This document shows positions 15,955-25,311 of a DNA stretch of 64,000 nt, in pieces. The stretch is from NCBI GenBank assembly GCA_051647245.1, contig JBOFDS010000011.1, positions 62,001 to 126,000 on the forward strand, in the 5' to 3' direction. The notes under the pieces were generated by a model. The model saw only the letters and a program-made list of their open reading frames with translations, searched no databases and was not told where the DNA came from. Source of the stretch: Brevinema_A sp051647245. GTDB lineage: Bacteria; Spirochaetota; Brevinematia; Brevinematales; Brevinemataceae. The translations under genes and the position numbers were made by a program. How positions within the stretch are numbered: the stretch's first letter is position 1; the number at the start of each line of letters is the position of its first letter.

Positions 15955-17619
15955 TTATTTATTTTTAAGGATATCACCGAACAAAGCACCTAATTTTGGG
16001 GCTTCGTTTTGAGTTTGACCGAGGTATTTTTCGAGTTCTTGTTTTTCTTCATTTTTTGTAAGATCTCTGATACTCAATTCAATAACTTGATCAAGAAGAT
16101 TTATTTTACGGACGGAAGCTTGAAGCTCATCGCCTACTTTACACACATCTTTAGGTTCATTAACACGCTCATTTGATAACTGTGAAACATGGATAAAAGC
16201 CTTCAAAGACCCCTCAACTTCAACAAACACACGATCTTTCACGATTTCTGTTACCTTTACAGATGTTACAGAACCAATAGGGTGATTTTGTGCAAAATTT
16301 TGATAAGGGTTGTCAGCAAGTTGTTTGATACCGAGGCGAAGCTTTTCATTTTGAGCATCGACATGTAATACTGTCGCTGTCACCACATCACCTTTTTTGA
16401 ATTTTGCAGGAAGATCGACATTTCTGTCATTCCAGTCAATATCTTCTTTTCTAATCAAACCTTCTAAACCATTTTCAAATTGAATAAAGATTCCAAAATC
16501 AACAATAGAAGAAACTTTCCCTTCTTGTTTACTGCCAATTGCAAAAACAGTGTTAGCATCAGACCATGGATTTTGAAGTAAATCTCTCAAAGAAACCACG
16601 ATTCTTTTTCTTTCGATATCCATATCTTTAATTTTCACATCGATACGATCGCCGATATTCATGATCGTTTTAGGATCGTGTACTCTTGAAGTCCAACTCA
16701 TCTCAGAAAGAGGTAAGAGTAGTTCTACACCATTTTGATCCTCAACAATAGCAAGTCCCTTCGCAAAACGAACAACTTTAGCAGGAATATTTTCCCCAAT
16801 TTTTCTACTATCAAAGAAAATATTAACAGGATTGGAGATGGTAGCTTTACGGGAAACGCGAACAGATTTTTTACTAGGATCGATACTTAAAATTTGCACA
16901 TTGAAAGTATCGCCCTTTTTGAGGAGATCTTTCAAAGATTTCACAAACTTCCAATCATATTCCGTAATAGGCATAAAACAAACAATCTGGTCAGCTTTCA
17001 CAAGTGCAAAATTATCATTAGCCATTTCGACCGTAGCAAGTAAAATATCACCTTCTTTATGTTGCTCAGCAAATGTTGTAAAGTGTTCTTCTTGAGCTTT
17101 TTCTCTAATCACACGCTCAGAAACCACAATACGATTTCCTTCATGTTTGATAACACAAACAGTCACAACAGAACCAATAAGTGCTGCAGGATCAGCACCA
17201 GCTTGAATTTGAGAGAGAGGCAAGAAAGCTTCTACACCATCAATAGATACCGTAAAACCAACTTGTTGACCCTCTCTATTAGTTACTAGTTTTTCAATTT
17301 TTGCAGAAACTGGAGTTTTATCAATAGATGATTGGTACAGATTTTCTTGAGCTTGATAAAAACGAGCTTTCTTTTGAGAACCATGAGGAATTCCATCTTT
17401 TGTGCCAATAGAAGCCACAAGAACTTTATCACCCACATTAAGAGTATTATTAGATTCAGAGAATAACATCATCCATTCAGATTTATCTCCAACGGATAAA
17501 AAATATTCCGTTTCGCCTTTACTGACGATTACGCCTTCTACTAAGTTTTGTTGACCCATGTCGCTAGGAACGGTGTCTCCTTGCATCGCACTTAAGAACA
17601 ATTCATCATATGTACTCAT
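15955..17619 (-). CDS. rpsA: S1-domain RNA-binding protein, ribosomal protein S1-like (554 aa)
   Basis: Six consecutive S1 (OB-fold) repeats fill the protein, starting near residues 26, 105, 187, 275, 361 and 447. The best are EGKVSSIVDFGIFIQFENGL and the one ending VHVSQLSNERV. Ribosomal protein S1 binds mRNA at the 30S platform and helps initiation. Six domains and 554 residues match bacterial S1. The short C-terminal tail ends in a helical segment. Divergence of the first two repeats is normal for S1, where they bind the ribosome. In several spirochaetes rpsA is next to or fused with cmk; here cmk is 27 kb away. Confidence 0.85.
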   Translation of the reverse strand: MSTYDELFLSAMQGDTVPSDMGQQNLVEGVIVSKGETEYFLSVGDKSEWMMLFSESNNTLNVGDKVLVASIGTKDGIPHGSQKKARFYQAQENLYQSSIDKTPVSAKIEKLVTNREGQQVGFTVSIDGVEAFLPLSQIQAGADPAALIGSVVTVCVIKHEGNRIVVSERVIREKAQEEHFTTFAEQHKEGDILLATVEMANDNFALVKADQIVCFMPITEYDWKFVKSLKDLLKKGDTFNVQILSIDPSKKSVRVSRKATISNPVNIFFDSRKIGENIPAKVVRFAKGLAIVEDQNGVELLLPLSEMSWTSRVHDPKTIMNIGDRIDVKIKDMDIERKRIVVSLRDLLQNPWSDANTVFAIGSKQEGKVSSIVDFGIFIQFENGLEGLIRKEDIDWNDRNVDLPAKFKKGDVVTATVLHVDAQNEKLRLGIKQLADNPYQNFAQNHPIGSVTSVKVTEIVKDRVFVEVEGSLKAFIHVSQLSNERVNEPKDVCKVGDELQASVRKINLLDQVIELSIRDLTKNEEKQELEKYLGQTQNEAPKLGALFGDILKNK

Positions 17620-17744
17620 GTCCAGTTTCTCCTACAAATTCTTCACAAAAAAGAAAATCTCTTTTGAATTATATTATGACTAAAATATCATAAAATAGCA
17701 AGTAAATTCACATTTTTTTCCCGAAATTACAAGCCACACAGCTA

Positions 17745-18386
17745 TTATCTTAAAGAAATCTTATCAATCTCAAATGAGCTCGCAGCCTGAGCACCTTCAT
17801 AGCTGATAGTTCGAATTTTTTTTGGGATATACACATTTTCAAACTTCACCCAAGTAATATCCGCTGCAAAATTCTTCTTTCGATCTTCAACAAAAATCAC
17901 TCTATCTACTAAGCCGAGCGCACCAACACGCATTTGATAGACCGTTTGGACATCACCTCTTTGGTAAGAAACATAATAACTCACAACATTATTCTTTTCG
18001 ACTTTTTGGATCTTAAATCGATCTTGAAGTCTTTCATAACCAAGTGTCGCCAATAAAGGCAATAACATCATATTAATGTAAGAAGCATGCTGAGACAAAG
18101 CTCTTTCGTAAAAAGTTTCATTATCCTTGACTAAAAACTCGACTCCGGAATTGGCGTGATATTTCACTTCAACACGATAATCGCCTTTAATTTTATCACC
18201 AAGAAGCTTCTTAGCATCTGCGTGATTGAGTTCGGCAGAGAAAGATTTTGCGGCAAGCCCCCCAAGATGCAAATCACGAAGATTTTGGAATTCTTGAAAG
18301 ACAGGGTCTGCGTTTGCAGAATTAGTGGTCTCTTGAGAGAAGGTGCTCACTTGAACAAGTAATAGTAAAAAAATTTGGATAATCAT
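17745..18386 (-). CDS. Secreted protein of unknown function, LolA-like in size (213 aa)
   Basis: A short hydrophobic signal peptide (MIIQIFLLLLVQVSTFS) is followed by a soluble domain that alternates predicted beta strands (YRVEVKYH, VEFLVKD, VVSYYVSYQRG, VYQMRVGALGLVDRVIFVED). The shape recalls lipoprotein-carrier or outer-membrane sorting proteins, but I see no firm family motif. The ribosome site AAGGAT lies just before the ATG. It begins 9 bases after the 695-residue propeller lipoprotein gene and is probably its partner in one transcript. Confidence 0.75.
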   Translation of the reverse strand: MIIQIFLLLLVQVSTFSQETTNSANADPVFQEFQNLRDLHLGGLAAKSFSAELNHADAKKLLGDKIKGDYRVEVKYHANSGVEFLVKDNETFYERALSQHASYINMMLLPLLATLGYERLQDRFKIQKVEKNNVVSYYVSYQRGDVQTVYQMRVGALGLVDRVIFVEDRKKNFAADITWVKFENVYIPKKIRTISYEGAQAASSFEIDKISLR

Positions 18387-18395
18387 ATATGATCC

Positions 18396-20483
18396 TTAAA
18401 TATCAAAAAATAACGATTTTAAAAACTGTGCGATAGGAGAGAATCTTGACCATTCGATTGTTTTATCGACAAAATTCTCACCATCGGCTTTTTGGTTATT
18501 TGGGTCTCTATTTTGATTGATAGATTCTTTTGAGCTAAGAACATTGGTCAAACGAAGAACTTTTAGACCATCAGCACCATAGGAAGCAAGAACCTCCCTT
18601 CTCAAACCACCACCAATAAAATATGCAATATCTTGTTTTTCGTAAGATTCCGATTCGATTGTCAGTGTTTCGTCACGATTCATACGGATTCCTAAAACGC
18701 CGTTGACACCATCAGCAACCCATAAAACATTTTCATAAGGGAAAACAGAAAACGCCTCTCCAACAAGTGCTACACGTGCGACTTGTTCACCGATTTTATT
18801 ATTGCGATTTCGGCGGTACACAACAAGCCCATCCAAATTATCTACCACAACATAGTAACGCTTACGATACACATCAAAAGGAATAATCATCGAAATTTCT
18901 GAAAATGCCTTTTTATAAGAAGAAACAAGCTTATCGGACAACCTATCAATAACATAAAAACCATCTTGTCCGGCAGCAAGGTAAGCGTAATATTCATCAG
19001 CAACCATAGCACGAAGATTGTTCATTACGACATTTGTTTTTACGATTTTAAATTCGGTTTTGATTTGGTATTTTGGTAAAGATCTTAGAATTTGAGCCAA
19101 TAATTCATCATCTAAAATATCAATAATCTGATAATATTTTTTTTGTTGAAACAATACAAAAATCTCTTGAAGATTTACACCAGCAGCATCAAAAACAGGA
19201 ATCAATTCGGTTAATAAATTAGCTTGCTGGAGCGCTGATTGGAAGAATAATTCTAATTCCTCAGGAGTAAATGCATAAAGAGAATTTTTAATTCTATCTG
19301 TTTGATCGCTAAAGAATCGACGACCTGTTGCTTGGATTGTTCGTTCGATTTCAGCTTGAGCATTTCCAATCAAACTACGATTAGTAAAAGCAAAATAATT
19401 AAGATCATGCAGCTCATCGGTCTTAAATTCTTCTCCTTGAAGGATTCTCATATTTGAGAGGTAGGATTCTTCATAAATAGTCTGCGCTTGTTCAAATGAC
19501 TTCACAGGTTTGGCGGAGGTTTTACTTGAGCTACGACCAGTCAACAAACCTGCTACCCCACTAAGACCATTTTGTTGAGAAAGAAATTGGGAAACCATCG
19601 CATCACTAAGATTCGGAGCACTACTATTAGAGGAAAAATAATTTTTAGACAAATTCAAAACATTACTCAATGCCGTCTTATCCGTTAATCTTACAAGATT
19701 TTGGAGTTGACGTTGATTTTGAGGGGATAGAAATGGAATATTAGTGATAAATTTATTGAAGGTGCTCTCGTCATTAATCGCTAAAGAAATCAATGCATCA
19801 AAGTTTGTGATCTGAGAGATATTTGTAACCCGAGAAAGCGCTGGAGGATCTAAAATAGTAAAAAGACTAGGAAGATAGGTAGACTCCATTCTGGAAATCA
19901 TGTCGACAAGACCAGCAATACGTGGATATTGAAAGAAATCATTGGACAAAAAGCTCATCTCATAGGTTAATAAACCAATATTTTCATCGGCAACAAGAAT
20001 TTGATATTTTCCTTCAGGATTAAAGCTCGTTACTGTATTACGAATACGAAAATTATCCTCTACAACTAAAGAACCCACAGGTCTTGTATCATTCTCAGAA
20101 ATTTCAGCCACACCAACACCGCCACCTTGCACCGTATCAAAAGAAAAAATAAGATTGGTCATGAGCTCTGTTTCTAGAATTTCTACCGTGCGAACAAAAA
20201 TCTGTTCAAGATCTTCAGAAAAGAGATTTGTCAAAGAAAGCGCTGGAACCGTTTCCATGTTATCACCAACGATACGATAAACAAGGATACCACCAGAACC
20301 AGCAGCAGTATAGATCAAATCATCCCGTCTCACGAAAGATCGGATTTCCTCAGATGCAGGTGTTCTGGCTTCGGATACGGTGAGCAAAGGATACGCAACA
20401 GTATCATCAAAGCTTAGTTTTCCGCAAGACACAAAAAAGCACATCATCGTGAGTAGAGTTAAGGACAAATAATTTTTAGACAC
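18396..20483 (-). CDS. Large lipoprotein with beta-propeller repeats split by a helical insert (695 aa)
   Basis: GTG start with GGGGAA 4 bases upstream, then a lipoprotein signal ending in FFVSC. Short propeller-type repeats occur at both ends: IYTAAGSGGILVYRI near residue 58, YLAAGQDGFYVID near 503, VVVDNLDGLVVYRR near 551, WVADGVNGVLGIRMN near 590 and SYGADGLKVLRL near 637. They resemble LVIVD repeats of surface propellers. Between about residues 190 and 480 sits a long, mostly helical, Asn/Ser/Leu-rich region unrelated to the repeats. Probably an outer-membrane or periplasmic binding protein; the ligand is unknown. Transcribed from 20513-20541 with the gene that follows. Confidence 0.8.
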   Translation of the reverse strand: MSKNYLSLTLLTMMCFFVSCGKLSFDDTVAYPLLTVSEARTPASEEIRSFVRRDDLIYTAAGSGGILVYRIVGDNMETVPALSLTNLFSEDLEQIFVRTVEILETELMTNLIFSFDTVQGGGVGVAEISENDTRPVGSLVVEDNFRIRNTVTSFNPEGKYQILVADENIGLLTYEMSFLSNDFFQYPRIAGLVDMISRMESTYLPSLFTILDPPALSRVTNISQITNFDALISLAINDESTFNKFITNIPFLSPQNQRQLQNLVRLTDKTALSNVLNLSKNYFSSNSSAPNLSDAMVSQFLSQQNGLSGVAGLLTGRSSSKTSAKPVKSFEQAQTIYEESYLSNMRILQGEEFKTDELHDLNYFAFTNRSLIGNAQAEIERTIQATGRRFFSDQTDRIKNSLYAFTPEELELFFQSALQQANLLTELIPVFDAAGVNLQEIFVLFQQKKYYQIIDILDDELLAQILRSLPKYQIKTEFKIVKTNVVMNNLRAMVADEYYAYLAAGQDGFYVIDRLSDKLVSSYKKAFSEISMIIPFDVYRKRYYVVVDNLDGLVVYRRNRNNKIGEQVARVALVGEAFSVFPYENVLWVADGVNGVLGIRMNRDETLTIESESYEKQDIAYFIGGGLRREVLASYGADGLKVLRLTNVLSSKESINQNRDPNNQKADGENFVDKTIEWSRFSPIAQFLKSLFFDI

Positions 20484-20512
20484 AATTCCCCATTTTTTAT
20501 ATGATAAGTATT

Positions 20513-20541
20513 ATTATAAAGAAGAACGCTTAAAATTTCAA
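20513..20541 (-). promoter_or_regulatory. Promoter of the propeller lipoprotein gene
   Basis: TTGAAA, 17 bases, TATAAT on the minus strand, 30 bases before the GTG start. A weaker divergent start site for the batD-like gene (TTGCAA near 20593) is possible but not convincing. Confidence 0.65.
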
Positions 20542-20657
20542 CTTCATGACTTATTTGAGTGAAAAAATTTTACTTTGTCTACTTTAAAAATACTTGCAAA
20601 AAGATCAAAATTATTAGATACTTAAATATGATCGTCAAGCATTATCAGGAGTTTTTC

Positions 20658-22367
20658 ATGAGAATTTTTATCCTACTTTTTCTCTTACAAATGCCAATTT
20701 TTGGGATTACACCCAAAACAAGAATTGAAGTAAATCCACCCTTCATCGGCACCAATGAAACCGCAGAGATCATTGTAACAGCGATTGATGAAGAGTTTCT
20801 CGAGCCACCTCAGCCATCCTTACAATCTCCTGATTTTGACATTGCGTATTTGAATAGTTCTGTGGTGAATCGGATGACTATCATCAATGGTCGAGCTAAT
20901 AGAGAAAAACTGTTTCATTATGTCTACCAACTTGTTCCCAAAAATACTGGTAAATTTGTGGTACCTGCCTTTGTTGGTCTAACAAGAAATAAAAAAGAAG
21001 TTTACACAGACTCGGCAGAAATTGAAATCAAAGCCGTAGACTTCCTTCAAGCTGCAAACCAAAACTCCAGTTTTGGAGGACTTTTTTCTATTTTTCAAAA
21101 CGTTCCACGAGAAGTCTTTTTATTTTGGAAACTTTCTACAAATCAAACTGCTCAAAATTCCGGTATTATTGCTGATTTGTACATTTATTCAGATGTCCCT
21201 CAGTTCTTAAAACAAACCCATTACCTTAAAGAGGTTCAACGAGCTGCATACGATGGTGGGGTACTTCACGAACTACCAGTCAATGAAGACGAGAAAAAAA
21301 TCGATTCAGGATATTTTGGTTCTCGGATTTTTTATGGGCAACTTCAAAAAAGATTCGCTGTATACCCATTAAAAACAGGAACAACATCACTTCGTGCTCC
21401 TGTTATGATTATGGAGCAACAACTGGGGAGTGCTTATATTCAAGGAGAAGCTGCAGAAATTAGATCCCGCTCCCTTACCTCAAACCCATCATATGTTGGT
21501 GATACCTTATCTGTGGAGATTTCTTTATCTTCAAATAAAATCACATCGAGTGGTGAAGGGCAGTTGAATTTGGTCTTAAAAGGCGATGGACACACAGATT
21601 TTTTCACAAATCCTTTTCGTAACCTCAAGATTGATGGATTGTTTATTTCTGAACCTTCATCAAAGCTTGAAATTAGCTTAGATGAAACTAAAAACATTAT
21701 CATGACGAAAACTTTCACCTACACGATCATTCCAAATCGCTCTGATCATTTTAAGATTCCGTCTGTGGAATTTTCATACATTAAAAAAAATAAAGGTAAA
21801 GGTAAAGTCAAAACGCCTGAAATTGAGTTTGAAGGGATTCTCCACAATACAAAAATAAAATCTAACACTCCTGAAGACCTTAAAAAACAAGAATCTGTGA
21901 AGCATTATTATTACTATTCTTCTGGTTTATGGATGATGGTTTTTGCTATCTTACTTGGATTTGGGATGCTTGCCTATTCATGGTGGCAGGTGCAATTCAA
22001 AAAACGTATGCAGACAGATCAAAAATTTGCCCGTGCTAATCAGGCGAATTCTAAAATGTCCGAGCTCATCAGAGAAAGCCACGAAGCCTTTGACAAAAAA
22101 AATTACAAAGACGCTGCAAGACTTCTTCGTCATAGTTTGATATCTTATTGTATTGATAAATTTGGTTTGGAACAAAACGTCAACCCAGAAGATATCGCTT
22201 ATGTACTTGCGCAAAAACACGGAGAGTTTCCTTCTAAAGAATTTATTAGTCTCTTGAAAGCTCTGGAATTTCATGCTTTTGCATCGGCTCCAACGAAATC
22301 CGAAATGCAAAAATACCTAGAGCAAGGCAACCATTTCCTTAACATTATCACTGATAAGAAAAAATAA
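20658..22367 (+). CDS. batD: BatD-like protein (569 aa)
   Basis: A signal peptide (MRIFILLFLLQMPIFG) leads into several immunoglobulin-like beta domains of the BatD (oxygen/aerotolerance) type, with VNPPFIGTNETAEI near the start. A single transmembrane helix near residue 425 (LWMMVFAILLGFGMLAY) is followed by a cytoplasmic tail of about 120 residues that looks TPR-like (DAARLLRHSLISYCIDKFGL). In other bacteria BatD acts with MoxR ATPases and von Willebrand-domain BatA/B proteins; none is adjacent. ATG 20658 has GGAG 6 bases upstream; earlier in-frame codons lack one. The terminator starts at the stop codon. Confidence 0.8.
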   Translation: MRIFILLFLLQMPIFGITPKTRIEVNPPFIGTNETAEIIVTAIDEEFLEPPQPSLQSPDFDIAYLNSSVVNRMTIINGRANREKLFHYVYQLVPKNTGKFVVPAFVGLTRNKKEVYTDSAEIEIKAVDFLQAANQNSSFGGLFSIFQNVPREVFLFWKLSTNQTAQNSGIIADLYIYSDVPQFLKQTHYLKEVQRAAYDGGVLHELPVNEDEKKIDSGYFGSRIFYGQLQKRFAVYPLKTGTTSLRAPVMIMEQQLGSAYIQGEAAEIRSRSLTSNPSYVGDTLSVEISLSSNKITSSGEGQLNLVLKGDGHTDFFTNPFRNLKIDGLFISEPSSKLEISLDETKNIIMTKTFTYTIIPNRSDHFKIPSVEFSYIKKNKGKGKVKTPEIEFEGILHNTKIKSNTPEDLKKQESVKHYYYYSSGLWMMVFAILLGFGMLAYSWWQVQFKKRMQTDQKFARANQANSKMSELIRESHEAFDKKNYKDAARLLRHSLISYCIDKFGLEQNVNPEDIAYVLAQKHGEFPSKEFISLLKALEFHAFASAPTKSEMQKYLEQGNHFLNIITDKKK

Positions 22368-22397
22368 AAAACCTCCCGAATTATGGGAGGTTTTTTT
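22366..22397. terminator. Bidirectional terminator, copy A of an identical pair
   Basis: AAAAAA, arm CCTCCC, loop GAATTAT, arm GGGAGG, then seven T. It overlaps the batD stop codon and lies 21 bases past the stop of the PTS gene on the other strand. A 29-base core is identical to the hairpin at 24404-24432. Confidence 0.9.
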
Positions 22398-22417
22398 GAT
22401 TATAATAGTAAGAAAGA

Positions 22418-24265
22418 TTAGGCAGATTTTTTCTTTTCTGCAGATAAAAGTGCAACAAGGGTCATCGCTGTGATCACTGTTCCTACAGCGACTGCTATGA
22501 TAAATCCAACCTTGTTATCAACAACAGGAAGAACGATAGGGCCTCCATGAGGAGCATAATCAGCAACTTTCATCGCTCCGGCGATCATCCCTGCAACGAT
22601 ACCACCCGCCATCAAAGATGGAATCACACGGAAAGGGTTGGCAACAGCAAAAGGAATAGCACCCTCTGTAATACCTATCATTCCCATGAGAAGAGCGGCA
22701 TTACCAGCTTCGCGTTCTTGCTCATCAAATAAAGATGGACGAAGTTTTGTCGCTAACCACATTCCTAAAGGTGGTGTACACACCGTAACAGCCACCATAC
22801 CCATTACTTCAGGCACACCTGATTGGATCATAGAAACCCCAAAAAGGAAAGCCACTTTATTAACAGGGCCACCCATATCAAAAGTGATCATTGCACCGAT
22901 CAAGGCACCTAGGATGATAGCACTAGAACTCATATTTTGAAGGAACATGGTCAACGCATCCATGAATCCTTTGATAGGAGCACCAATGATAAATAAGACC
23001 GTAGCAGTGAGCGCTGTTCCGACTAAAGGAATGATAAAAATAGGAAGAATAGCTTTCAAAGCAGTTGGGAGTTGGATTTTGCCGAGTTGTTTTGCAATAT
23101 ACCCTGCAACAAAACCTGCAACAATACCACCTAAGAACCCTGTACCCAATTGAGCAGCAAGAGCACCACCAACAAATCCAGGGATCAAACCAGGTCTATC
23201 CGCAATACTTTGAGAAATAAATCCTGCTAAAATTGGGATCATCAGACCAAAAGCCAAACCACCAATTTGTTCCATTTTTTGGAGGAGAGGATTGGTAATT
23301 TCAATACCTGTACCAGACTTCACGCCTGACATTGCAATCGCTAACGCAATATAGACCCCACCCACAACCACGACAGGAATAATGGCACTAACACCGGCCA
23401 TGAGATATTGATAGAAAGGAGTTTTCTTGGCTTGAGATTTTTCAGCACCAGGAACACTAGCACCTGAGTGAGCAACTTCGCCTTTGCCATCTAAGATCTG
23501 CTGAATCAGCTCTTCAGATTTGTCGAGTGCGGCAGAGACACGTGTATCAATAATTTTTTTACCACTAAAACGAGTGAGATCGATCTTCACATCACACGCA
23601 AGAATAATACCACGAGCATGTTTGATTTCTTCAGCAGTAAGAGCATTTTCTACACCTATAGAACCGTTGGTTTCTACTTTGATGGATACTCCGAGTTTTT
23701 CAGCCGCTTTGCGTAATTTTTCTGCAGCGACATAAGTGTGAGCGACACCAACAGGACACGCTGTAACCGCTAAAATTTCTGGGAGCTCAGAAGAAGCATT
23801 TTGAGTAGATTTTTTTACTCCTGTAAGTAAAGAAAGAAAATCGGAAGGATCTTTCGATTTTGACAAATTTGTCAAAAACCCATCTTCTAAAAATACTGTA
23901 GAGATCATACTTAGTAATTTGATATGGTCGTCTGGAGCATTTTTAGGAATTGCCAAAAGAAAAGCGATTTTAATAGGCTCGCCACCGGATTGATTTGCCC
24001 AAGTGTTTTTAAGGGTAGTCGCAAAGATTGTCGTTTTTGTAATGGTGTCACTTTTTGCATGAGGAATGGCAACACCTTCTTCCAAGTCTGTGCCAGCTTT
24101 TTCTCTCTCTAACACATCTTGAATAAACTTTGTTTTGTTGGTACAGATGCCTTGTTGAGTGAGTTTTTCGGCAGCCTGCTCAATGAAAGTTTTTTTGTCC
24201 TTACAGTCATACTGTATCTCGATATTATCGAGCGATAATACTTTTTTAATTTCTTCGAAACTCAT
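22418..24265 (-). CDS. fruA: PTS fructose-type transporter, fused EIIABC (615 aa)
   Basis: Imports and phosphorylates a sugar, most likely fructose, using PEP-derived phosphate. Domains in order: EIIA (phosphorylated His69 in GVAIPHAKSD), EIIB (Cys170 in VTACPVGVAHTY) and a membrane EIIC of about eight to ten helices (from IPVVVVGGVY to the AVAVGTVITAMTL end). ATG 24265 is preceded by a G-rich stretch; two ATG codons 4 and 7 codons earlier are possible. No 1-phosphofructokinase or regulator gene adjoins it. It stands alone between two identical terminators and has a strong promoter overlapped by a perfect palindrome, so it appears tightly controlled. Confidence 0.92.
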   Translation of the reverse strand: MSFEEIKKVLSLDNIEIQYDCKDKKTFIEQAAEKLTQQGICTNKTKFIQDVLEREKAGTDLEEGVAIPHAKSDTITKTTIFATTLKNTWANQSGGEPIKIAFLLAIPKNAPDDHIKLLSMISTVFLEDGFLTNLSKSKDPSDFLSLLTGVKKSTQNASSELPEILAVTACPVGVAHTYVAAEKLRKAAEKLGVSIKVETNGSIGVENALTAEEIKHARGIILACDVKIDLTRFSGKKIIDTRVSAALDKSEELIQQILDGKGEVAHSGASVPGAEKSQAKKTPFYQYLMAGVSAIIPVVVVGGVYIALAIAMSGVKSGTGIEITNPLLQKMEQIGGLAFGLMIPILAGFISQSIADRPGLIPGFVGGALAAQLGTGFLGGIVAGFVAGYIAKQLGKIQLPTALKAILPIFIIPLVGTALTATVLFIIGAPIKGFMDALTMFLQNMSSSAIILGALIGAMITFDMGGPVNKVAFLFGVSMIQSGVPEVMGMVAVTVCTPPLGMWLATKLRPSLFDEQEREAGNAALLMGMIGITEGAIPFAVANPFRVIPSLMAGGIVAGMIAGAMKVADYAPHGGPIVLPVVDNKVGFIIAVAVGTVITAMTLVALLSAEKKKSA

Positions 24266-24298
24266 CCGAGCCCCCATTTGGATCATTTTGGATATTAA

Positions 24299-24323
24299 TT
24301 ATACTAACTATTCTTTAGTATAA
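24299..24323. promoter_or_regulatory. Palindromic operator over the PTS promoter
   Basis: Perfect 9-base arms TTATACTAA and TTAGTATAA with a 7-base centre. The right arm covers the minus-10 box (24317-24322) and the palindrome spans the expected start of transcription, so bound protein would block RNA polymerase. The regulator is not in this neighbourhood. Confidence 0.65.
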
Positions 24324-24344
24324 AAGAAATTAAAAAACTGTCAA
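24317..24344 (-). promoter_or_regulatory. Promoter of the PTS gene
   Basis: TTGACA at 24344-24339, a 16-base spacer and TATACT at 24322-24317 on the minus strand. The leader before ATG 24265 is about 45 bases. Confidence 0.75.
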
Positions 24345-24403
24345 TAAGGGATTATTTTATAAAAAAGAGCCCATTAAATTATTATATAATAAAAGAATCA
24401 ATC

Positions 24404-24432
24404 AAAAAACCTCCCGAATTATGGGAGGTTTT
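24404..24432. terminator. Terminator, copy B of an identical pair
   Basis: The same 29 bases as at 22366-22394 (A6, CCTCCC, GAATTAT, GGGAGG, T4). On the minus strand it lies 4 bases after the stop of the sugar-transferase gene and ends in six T, so it terminates that gene. Confidence 0.9.
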
Positions 24433-24435
24433 GTT

Positions 24436-25158
24436 CTATTTAATAGGTAAGGTATTCATGATATATCTAATTCTGAGGATAATACATCCGAGGATCGCTT
24501 CATAGACGATAGATCCTTTGAGTTTGGTTTCACCGATAATTCTATCGATAAACAAAATAGGCAACTCAACCAAATCAAAGCCTGCTGAAAATGCAACAGT
24601 CTTCATCTCTATTTGGAACATATAGCCTTTAGCATTGATCTTATCAAGTTCGATTTTATTCAAGACATCTCTATGGTAAGCATTATAACCACCGGTCAAA
24701 TCAGTACAAGGAACAGCTGTGATGGTTTGTGCATAAAAATTGGCAAAAATACTCAAGAAAAGCCGCTTCACATCCCAATCCAAGACACGAACTCCACCCA
24801 CATAACGCGATCCCACAATAACTTTAGCCCCACCCTCAAGTTGCTCCACAAAATCTTTCAAAGCAAGAGGGCTATGTGAGAGATCTGCATCCATTTGGAT
24901 GACATATTCATATCCCATTTCTAAAGCCTTCTTAAATCCTGCTATATAAGCACGACCAAGTCCTTGTTTTTTTTCACGTTCGAGGATAAAAAGTCGTGTC
25001 CCAAATTCTCCAAACCCTTTAACGATATTGGCTGTACCGTCAGGCGAACCATCATCCACCACCAAAATATCCAGTTCCGTAGTCTCAAAAACCTGAGGGA
25101 TAAGACGTTCAATATTGCCGGCTTCATTATATGTAGGTACGATCACTATTCCTTTCAT
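24436..25158 (-). CDS. Polyprenol-phosphate sugar transferase, DPM1-like family 2 (240 aa)
   Basis: Transfers a sugar, typically mannose from GDP-mannose, to a polyprenyl phosphate at the membrane. GT-A fold motifs are clear: VPTYNEAGNIERLI, VVDDGSPDGTANIV, the metal-binding QMDADLSHSP and VGSRYVGGVRVLDW, then FAGFDLVELPILFIDR-type sequence. There is no C-terminal transmembrane extension, so it is the short DPM1 type. ATG 25158 has AAGGAT upstream; the longer frame adds a spurious hydrophobic stretch. It has its own promoter and terminator. The acceptor polymer or glycoprotein is not indicated. Confidence 0.88.
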   Translation of the reverse strand: MKGIVIVPTYNEAGNIERLIPQVFETTELDILVVDDGSPDGTANIVKGFGEFGTRLFILEREKKQGLGRAYIAGFKKALEMGYEYVIQMDADLSHSPLALKDFVEQLEGGAKVIVGSRYVGGVRVLDWDVKRLFLSIFANFYAQTITAVPCTDLTGGYNAYHRDVLNKIELDKINAKGYMFQIEMKTVAFSAGFDLVELPILFIDRIIGETKLKGSIVYEAILGCIILRIRYIMNTLPIK

Positions 25159-25194
25159 GTTCCAATCCTTCTTGAGTATTTTTATTGTTAATTG

Positions 25195-25223
25195 ATTATA
25201 ACGGATCGTGAGAAAAATTTCAA
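25195..25223 (-). promoter_or_regulatory. Promoter of the sugar-transferase gene
   Basis: TTGAAA, 17 bases, TATAAT on the minus strand, about 37 bases before ATG 25158. It is back to back with the plus-strand promoter at 25249-25277. Confidence 0.65.
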
Positions 25224-25248
25224 CACAAAAGCCGATGATTGTGAATAT

Positions 25249-25277
25249 TTGAAAAAAGATCAAAAAAAAGATATAAT
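25249..25277 (+). promoter_or_regulatory. Promoter of the secreted propeller protein gene
   Basis: TTGAAA, 17 bases rich in A, TATAAT at 25272-25277; AAGGAAT ribosome site follows before ATG 25312. Confidence 0.6.
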
Positions 25278-25311
25278 AAAAAGGTAATTTACATATTTTA
25301 AGGAATCCTTC

